From: Maricaulis sp.
GTDB taxonomy: Bacteria > Pseudomonadota > Alphaproteobacteria > Caulobacterales > Maricaulaceae
DNA: 18,849 nucleotides
NCBI GenBank assembly: GCA_002694345.1
Contig: NZLV01000187.1
Location: 1-18,849, forward strand
Reading direction: 5' to 3'
The notes below the pieces were generated by a model. It was not told the DNA's origin. It saw only the letters and a program-made list of their open reading frames with translations, and did no database searches. A program made the position numbers and the translations under genes. Positions within the stretch are counted from its first letter, which is position 1. Every line of letters starts with the position of its first letter. Positions 14,624-18,849 of the stretch are shown in pieces.

Positions 14624-15956
14624 CAGCGCTCTCCTTTCCGGGCAGGGCGGCGGGGTGAACCTGTCCGCGTCTGACGGAGAATATGGGGGTCGTCAGGCTG
14701 ATGACCACCAGGACGAGGCCGAGACCGATCATCGGGACCAGGGCGGACCATTGCGGCCCCAGCGCACCGATCATGAAGCCCATCAGGATGGCACCGGCTG
14801 GCATGCCGCCGAACAGGCCGAGCTGGTAGACCGACATCACGCGGGCCAGCTTGTCGGGCGGCGCCTGTTCCTGGACCACGGCCCGGGACAGGGAAATGGC
14901 GACGCCGGCACCCAACCCCCAGGTGAAGACCAGAAGATAGAGCGCCCAGAAGGGGAGGGGCAGGGCGAAGGCCCCGGTGGCAAGGACGGTCACGCCCTGG
15001 GCGAGGATCATGGCGCGGCCCGGTTTCTCGATCTGCCGGAACACGGCCAGGGCGACATTGGCCAGGAAGGCACCGACCCAGAAACACACCATCAGGCTGG
15101 CGATCTCCCGGAAGCCGCCGCCATAGGTCTCACGGATCAGGAGCGGGATCAGAACGAGGAAGGCGCCGCCCACGACCAGAATGCCCAGGGCAATCATGAT
15201 CACCGTCATCGGCATCAGGACAGGTGAGCGGAAGACGGCGGAAATGCCTTCTCCCAGATCGTGCAGCGGGTGGGCTGTGGACTGGTTCCGCTTGGAGCCG
15301 AGGCGCGGCAGGAAGGCGGCCGAAAAACCGCCGACCAGCAGGCCGATGCCTTGAACCATGAAGAGCGCACCGGGACCCGTATAGGCGGCGAAATAGCCCA
15401 GCGCCATGCCGGCGATCTGGGCGCCGAATTGCACGGCAGACGCCATCACGACGGCCCGCTGCAACTCGATCCCACCATGGCGGGTCCGGGCGGAAATGCG
15501 CACCACCGGATTGATGGCACTGTCACGGGCCGGCATCACGAACCCGCCCGCCACACCGATCATCAGCGCGAAGGAGACCATGATCCAGTAGGAGAGCCGG
15601 TCCGACAGGAGCAGGCCGCCCAGGGTCGCCGCGGCCAGGCCGGCGAAAATGTAGAAGTAGAAGATGATGCCGCGCCGGTCCTTGCGCTCGGCCAGAACAC
15701 CCGCGAAGGGAAGCAGCAGCATCATGGGACCGGTCAGCGCGGCCTGCGCCAGGCCGAGGCGTTCCGGACTTTCCCCGAGCGTGAAAGTGATGACGCCGGG
15801 AAAGAGGGTCGTTTGCAGGCCGAAGCCGAAAAACCAGCCGGCGACCAGAACCAGATAGGCTCCGAAAGGGGGAAGCCGGAGATTGCGATTGCCCGCAAGG
15901 GGGCGAAAAACTGGCAAGGATCTGAACTCGTGCAGAACGGTCTGTGGATAGCTCAC
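14607..15956 (-). CDS. Major facilitator superfamily exporter, EntS/MFS_3-like
   Basis: 449 residues with about twelve membrane spans and a long central loop near residue 215. The N-terminal part has FGFGLQTTLFPGV and a basic cytoplasmic loop AGVLAERKDRRG, typical for drug- or siderophore-exporting MFS proteins of the EntS/MFS_3 group. I chose the GTG at 15956 as the longest open start, but no good SD precedes it; a TTG a few codons inside is possible. The substrate cannot be told from sequence. The gene overlaps msrB and is divergent from the DoxX-like gene; a promoter-like pair TTGCCT/TAGAGA, 16 bases apart, lies on the minus strand in the shared gap. Confidence 0.85.
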   Translation of the reverse strand: MSYPQTVLHEFRSLPVFRPLAGNRNLRLPPFGAYLVLVAGWFFGFGLQTTLFPGVITFTLGESPERLGLAQAALTGPMMLLLPFAGVLAERKDRRGIIFYFYIFAGLAAATLGGLLLSDRLSYWIMVSFALMIGVAGGFVMPARDSAINPVVRISARTRHGGIELQRAVVMASAVQFGAQIAGMALGYFAAYTGPGALFMVQGIGLLVGGFSAAFLPRLGSKRNQSTAHPLHDLGEGISAVFRSPVLMPMTVIMIALGILVVGGAFLVLIPLLIRETYGGGFREIASLMVCFWVGAFLANVALAVFRQIEKPGRAMILAQGVTVLATGAFALPLPFWALYLLVFTWGLGAGVAISLSRAVVQEQAPPDKLARVMSVYQLGLFGGMPAGAILMGFMIGALGPQWSALVPMIGLGLVLVVISLTTPIFSVRRGQVHPAALPGKESADAQAD

Positions 15957-16044
15957 CCGTTTGTGTTCGGGAGAGAAACAAAGTGGGCTATCTCTAGCAA
16001 GCTTAAGCGCTTAGGCAAGGTGCACGCTTGTCGGGAGGAATAAA

Positions 16045-16476
16045 ATGCGTTGGCTTCACATCGGTCTGACCGGCCTTCTGGCCCTGTTCATGGTCTTCAT
16101 GGGTGTCCAGAAATTCGGCGAGGCCAATCCGGTTTTCCAATATATCGCTGAGCAATCCGGCATCGGCCTGTTTGAACCCGTCATCCGCATTGCGACGGGC
16201 GTGGCGGAGGTTCTGGCGGCGGCACTGCTTGTGGCCGGCCTGTTCATCGGTGCGGTGCGCTCGTGTGGCGGCATGCTGTCCAGCGCAATCATCGGCGGGG
16301 CGCTGGTCTTTCACCTCTCGCCCTGGCTCGGAATTTCCGCGCCGGTCGCGTTTGATGCGGAAGGTCAGTACGTGCACTCGCCCATGCTGTTCATCATGGC
16401 GGTTGTCTTCTTTGGCGTGGCCCTTGTTGTCACCTGGCTGGCCCGCAAGACCGCGCCGGTGAGCCCGTCTGCTTAG
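16045..16476 (+). CDS. DoxX-like four-span membrane protein
   Basis: 143 residues with SD GGGAGGAA just before the ATG. Four hydrophobic spans are seen, about 5-22, 46-70, 74-96 and 111-133, and the early motif FMGVQKFG is common in DoxX/YkgB-like proteins. The biochemical role of this family is poorly defined; members are often linked to redox stress. It is divergent from the MFS/msrB pair, which also has a redox gene. Confidence 0.72.
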   Translation: MRWLHIGLTGLLALFMVFMGVQKFGEANPVFQYIAEQSGIGLFEPVIRIATGVAEVLAAALLVAGLFIGAVRSCGGMLSSAIIGGALVFHLSPWLGISAPVAFDAEGQYVHSPMLFIMAVVFFGVALVVTWLARKTAPVSPSA

Positions 16477-16552
16477 GGCGGGTCAACGCCACCATTCATT
16501 AACGCCCGCAAGGCATTCTGGTGGATGACCTGACTTTCGGGAAGCATGACGC

Positions 16553-17641
16553 ATGGCCGACGCCCAGCCGCTGGATCTGACAGAACCCGTCGCAACACCG
16601 CGGACGCGCGCCATTCTGGCGCGGCGTCTGGCGGATATTGTCGGTTTGCCGTCCAGCCGCATCACCCCGCGCGAGCGCTGGATTGTCGGTGATCTCCTGT
16701 ATGATGTGATCCGGGCCAGCGAGTTGGAGCTGCGCCAGCGCTGCGCCCAGCGTTTAGCTGGACTGACCGATGCACCGCATCGGCTTTTGCGCACCCTGGC
16801 CTGTGACAAGTTCGAGGTGGCCCAGCCCATTCTCGAGCAATGCCAGGCCCTGACCGATTTCGACATGCTGGAAATCGTCAGTGCCGGTTCGCTGCAGCAC
16901 CGGCTGACCATCGCCAAGCGCGAGAATTTGTCGGAGACCGTGTCCGCCGCCCTGGCCGCCTATGGCGAACCGCCGGTCGTGGAACGCCTGCTGCGGAACA
17001 AGACCGCGACGCTGGCCAACCCGACCCTGGACCATCTGGTCGGTGCCGCGGCCGACGAACCCAGCTATGCCCAGATGCTGATCCGGCGCGAGGAATTGCG
17101 CCCGGCCCAGGCCTTCCGCCTGTTCTGGGGCTGTGAGCATATCGACCGGTTCCAGATCCTCGAGCGGTTCGCGGTTGACCGGACCATTCTGCTGGAGGCG
17201 TCGGAAGACATTTTCCCGATGGCCTCGCAGGAAAGCTGGGCGGACCCGATGGTGGCGCGCGTACTGCGCTATATCGACCGGCGCCAGCGCGACCGCGAAG
17301 CCTCCGAGCGCAGCCCGTTCGGTTCGCTGGAAGGCGTGTGCGAGGCGATGGCCATGGACGGGGCCCGGCCGGATATCCTGTCTGAGATGGCGGTCCTCGC
17401 CTCGGTCGACCGGCGTCTGATCAGCCGGATGATGGATGACATGGCCGGTGAGCCGCTGGCGATCCTGTGCAAGGCCACGGGTCTGAAATGGCCGTCCTTC
17501 CAGAACATGTGGCGAGGCCTGGGGCGCCGTGAGGACAGTGACCCCTACATCCAGGCCCGCAAGGTGTATGACAGCCTGTCCGTGGAAAAGGCCCAGACCG
17601 TGTTGCGCTACTGGAACCTGTCGATGGAAGACAAGGACTAG
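16553..17641 (+). CDS. DUF2336 family protein
   Basis: 362 residues, all helical and soluble with no signal peptide. The repeated short helical pattern in residues about 60-200 (for example RLLRTLACDKFEVAQPILEQ) and the C-terminal half with ILCKATGLKWPSFQNMW match DUF2336 proteins, which are common in Caulobacter relatives and other alphaproteobacteria. The HEAT-like repeats suggest protein binding. Start ATG 16553 has a weak GGGAAG upstream. Function is not known to me. Confidence 0.82.
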   Translation: MADAQPLDLTEPVATPRTRAILARRLADIVGLPSSRITPRERWIVGDLLYDVIRASELELRQRCAQRLAGLTDAPHRLLRTLACDKFEVAQPILEQCQALTDFDMLEIVSAGSLQHRLTIAKRENLSETVSAALAAYGEPPVVERLLRNKTATLANPTLDHLVGAAADEPSYAQMLIRREELRPAQAFRLFWGCEHIDRFQILERFAVDRTILLEASEDIFPMASQESWADPMVARVLRYIDRRQRDREASERSPFGSLEGVCEAMAMDGARPDILSEMAVLASVDRRLISRMMDDMAGEPLAILCKATGLKWPSFQNMWRGLGRREDSDPYIQARKVYDSLSVEKAQTVLRYWNLSMEDKD

Positions 17642-17710
17642 GCGTCATCGCTAGCGCCTATCGCCGCGATCAAAACAATTCATGAGACTTGGCCCCGAAA
17701 ATCTCCCATT

Positions 17711-17745
17711 GTCCAACAGGTGAGAATGGTTCTCACCTGTTGGAC
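17711..17745. promoter_or_regulatory. Perfect 16-bp inverted repeat with Fur-box-like core before the DUF2061 gene
   Basis: GTCCAACAGGTGAGAA (17711-17726) and its exact reverse complement (17730-17745) are separated by TGG. The centre TGAGAATGGTTCTCA (17721-17735) differs from the 7-1-7 Fur consensus TGANAATNATTNTCA at only one position. The repeat ends 13 bases before the ATG of DUF2061 and two bases before its SD (17748-17751). It can act as a protein-binding operator or, in mRNA, as a hairpin beside the SD. There is no T run, so it is not a normal terminator for the DUF2336 gene. Confidence 0.7.
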
Positions 17746-17758
17746 TCGGAGACTTTGA

Positions 17759-17983
17759 ATGGTCGCGTTGGCTCGTACCTGTTTCGCCTGCATCCGCCAT
17801 GGGCATGACAAGCGCTCCGCCGCCAAGACGGCGACCTACGCCCTGATGCATTTGTGCGTCGCCATGACGGTGGCCTTTGTCCTGACCGGCAATTGGCGTG
17901 CAGCCCTGGCCATCGGCCTCGTCGAGCCCTTCGTGCAAACCTTTGCCTATAGCCTCCACGAACGGGTCTGGGCGCGTGTATAG
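17759..17983 (+). CDS. DUF2061 small membrane protein
   Basis: 74 residues with SD GGAG (17748-17751) seven bases before the ATG. Two hydrophobic stretches (about 24-43 and 48-66) and the pattern KTATYALMHL, LTGNWRAALAIGLVEP and ERVWARV match the DUF2061 family of predicted membrane proteins. Function is unknown. The strong inverted repeat directly before the SD suggests specific control. Confidence 0.85.
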   Translation: MVALARTCFACIRHGHDKRSAAKTATYALMHLCVAMTVAFVLTGNWRAALAIGLVEPFVQTFAYSLHERVWARV

Positions 17984-18074
17984 GGGGACTGACGGCCTCC
18001 CCAATCCCCCTCGTCAGCGCCCGCTCGCGCGCTAAGTCCGCGCTCGAGTGAATTGCCTGAATGGGAGGCCCCGA

Positions 18075-18314
18075 ATGAAGTGTCCTGTCGACAATGAAAC
18101 GCTTGTGATGACCGAACGCTCCGGCGTTGAGATCGACTATTGTCCGGTCTGTCGGGGCGTGTGGCTGGACCGGGGCGAACTGGACAAGATCATCGAGCGG
18201 TCCCAACCGGCCCGTGAAGCCGTCGCCCCGCAGCGCGAAGAGCGGCGTCCGGACGGCCGCCGTCGCTACAAGAAGCGCGAGAGCTTCCTCAGCGAGCTGT
18301 TCGACTTCGATTGA
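18075..18314 (+). CDS. Small zf-TFIIB domain protein
   Basis: 79 residues from ATG 18075, preceded by GGGAGG (18063-18068); the in-frame GTG at 18048 has no SD and would add a non-conserved tail. The N-terminus MKCPVD, then DYCPVCRGVWLDRGELDKII, is the zf-TFIIB signature; the first knuckle has Cys-Pro-Val-Asp rather than two cysteines, a known variant of the family. The end is basic and then acidic. Probably a cytoplasmic metal-binding protein of unknown role. Confidence 0.88.
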   Translation: MKCPVDNETLVMTERSGVEIDYCPVCRGVWLDRGELDKIIERSQPAREAVAPQREERRPDGRRRYKKRESFLSELFDFD

Positions 18315-18450
18315 TTGACCGGAGGCGGTGAGGGGAAGCGCGGCAAAACCACATGAAGACTGGGTGCATCTGACAGCCCGGTTCATCTGGTCAAGGCTCG
18401 CCTCTCCCGCTAATAACCTTGCGACAAGCGTTATCGCGCGGGGAGTTTCC

Positions 18451-18849
18451 ATGTTCTACGGCGTCAGCCTCACCGCCTTCCTGGTGGCGCTCTGGCTTAC
18501 CCTGTCAGGGCCATTTACCCTGTCTGGCGATTATCCGATCGTCATGACGGTCGGGGTCATTTCCATAATTGCCACGGTGGCGTTCACCTTCCGAATGCGA
18601 ATCGTTGACCGGGAGACGGTCCCGGCGGGGCCGATGGCCTCCCTGTTCATCTACTGGTCCTGGCTCGGTGGCGAAATCTTCAAGGCGAACCTGGCGGTCC
18701 TGCGCCTGGTGATGAAGCCGGAGATCGATATCGAACCGCGTCTGATCCGGGTGCCGTCCGATCAACGGACCGATCTGGGGCGCTGTGTGTTCGCGAACTC
18801 GATCACCCTGACGCCGGGCACAGTCACCGTGGATATCGAGGATGACGGC
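18451..18849 (+). CDS. mrpE: Mrp-type Na+/H+ antiporter subunit E, N-terminal 133 residues; runs off the right edge
   Basis: ATG 18451 has SD GGGGAG just upstream and the frame stays open to the window end. Three hydrophobic segments (about 3-20, 30-47 and 62-84) are followed by the diagnostic motif ANSITLTPGT, preceded by IEPRLIRVPSDQRTDLGRC. This is MrpE/MnhE/PhaE, part of the multi-subunit cation/proton antiporter in the inner membrane. Family members are about 160 residues, so only the last part is missing. It appears to start an mrp cluster; the preceding 136 bases hold no other gene. Confidence 0.9.
   Translation, partial: MFYGVSLTAFLVALWLTLSGPFTLSGDYPIVMTVGVISIIATVAFTFRMRIVDRETVPAGPMASLFIYWSWLGGEIFKANLAVLRLVMKPEIDIEPRLIRVPSDQRTDLGRCVFANSITLTPGTVTVDIEDDG

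Overview
The window comes from a high-GC alphaproteobacterium, most likely of the Caulobacterales/Hyphomonadales group (Maricaulis-like). This rests on the gene set (DUF2336, DUF2061 and zf-TFIIB proteins, a TtpC-type TonB operon with a DUF3450 protein, secreted lipoprotein peptidases), on CcrM-type GANTC sites and on the codon choice. I could not run a similarity search, so the lineage is an inference.

Layout. Positions 1-673 (minus) hold the N-terminal part of sppA. Two tRNA genes follow, tRNA-Pro(CGG) on minus and tRNA-Gln(TTG) on plus, both with encoded CCA. After a 561-base leader region comes the core of the window, a plus-strand energy-transduction operon (1809-7667): DUF3450 protein, long TtpC-like MotA/TolQ/ExbB protein, short ExbB, two tandem ExbDs, TonB and a secreted TPR protein, closed by a strong intrinsic terminator. 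The order matches the Vibrio TonB2/TtpC cluster, but with an extra ExbD.

A second, motor-less module follows on the same strand: a lipoprotein HExxH peptidase of M1/M61 type (7785-9053, with an in-frame TAG that seems to cut off about 85 C-terminal codons), a paralogous TPR protein (9476-10939), and a paralogous TonB (11262-11879). The two TonBs are both 205 residues and align residue for residue at their key positions. A bidirectional terminator separates this from a convergent minus-strand group: an S9 oligopeptidase B-like lipoprotein, then msrB overlapping an MFS transporter.

The right end (16045-18849, plus) holds ordinary genes: a DoxX-like membrane protein, a DUF2336 protein, DUF2061, a zf-TFIIB protein and the start of a Mrp antiporter subunit E. 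A perfect 16-bp inverted repeat with a Fur-box-like core sits directly before the DUF2061 start.

How it may work together: the ExbB/ExbD/TtpC motor in the inner membrane would drive TonB across the periplasm, with the DUF3450 and TPR proteins as periplasmic partners. The second TonB/TPR pair, with no motor of its own, would have to borrow the first motor. The two flanking surface or periplasmic peptidases suggest, as a hypothesis only, a link to TonB-dependent uptake of peptides. No CRISPR array, insertion sequence, integrase or rRNA was seen.
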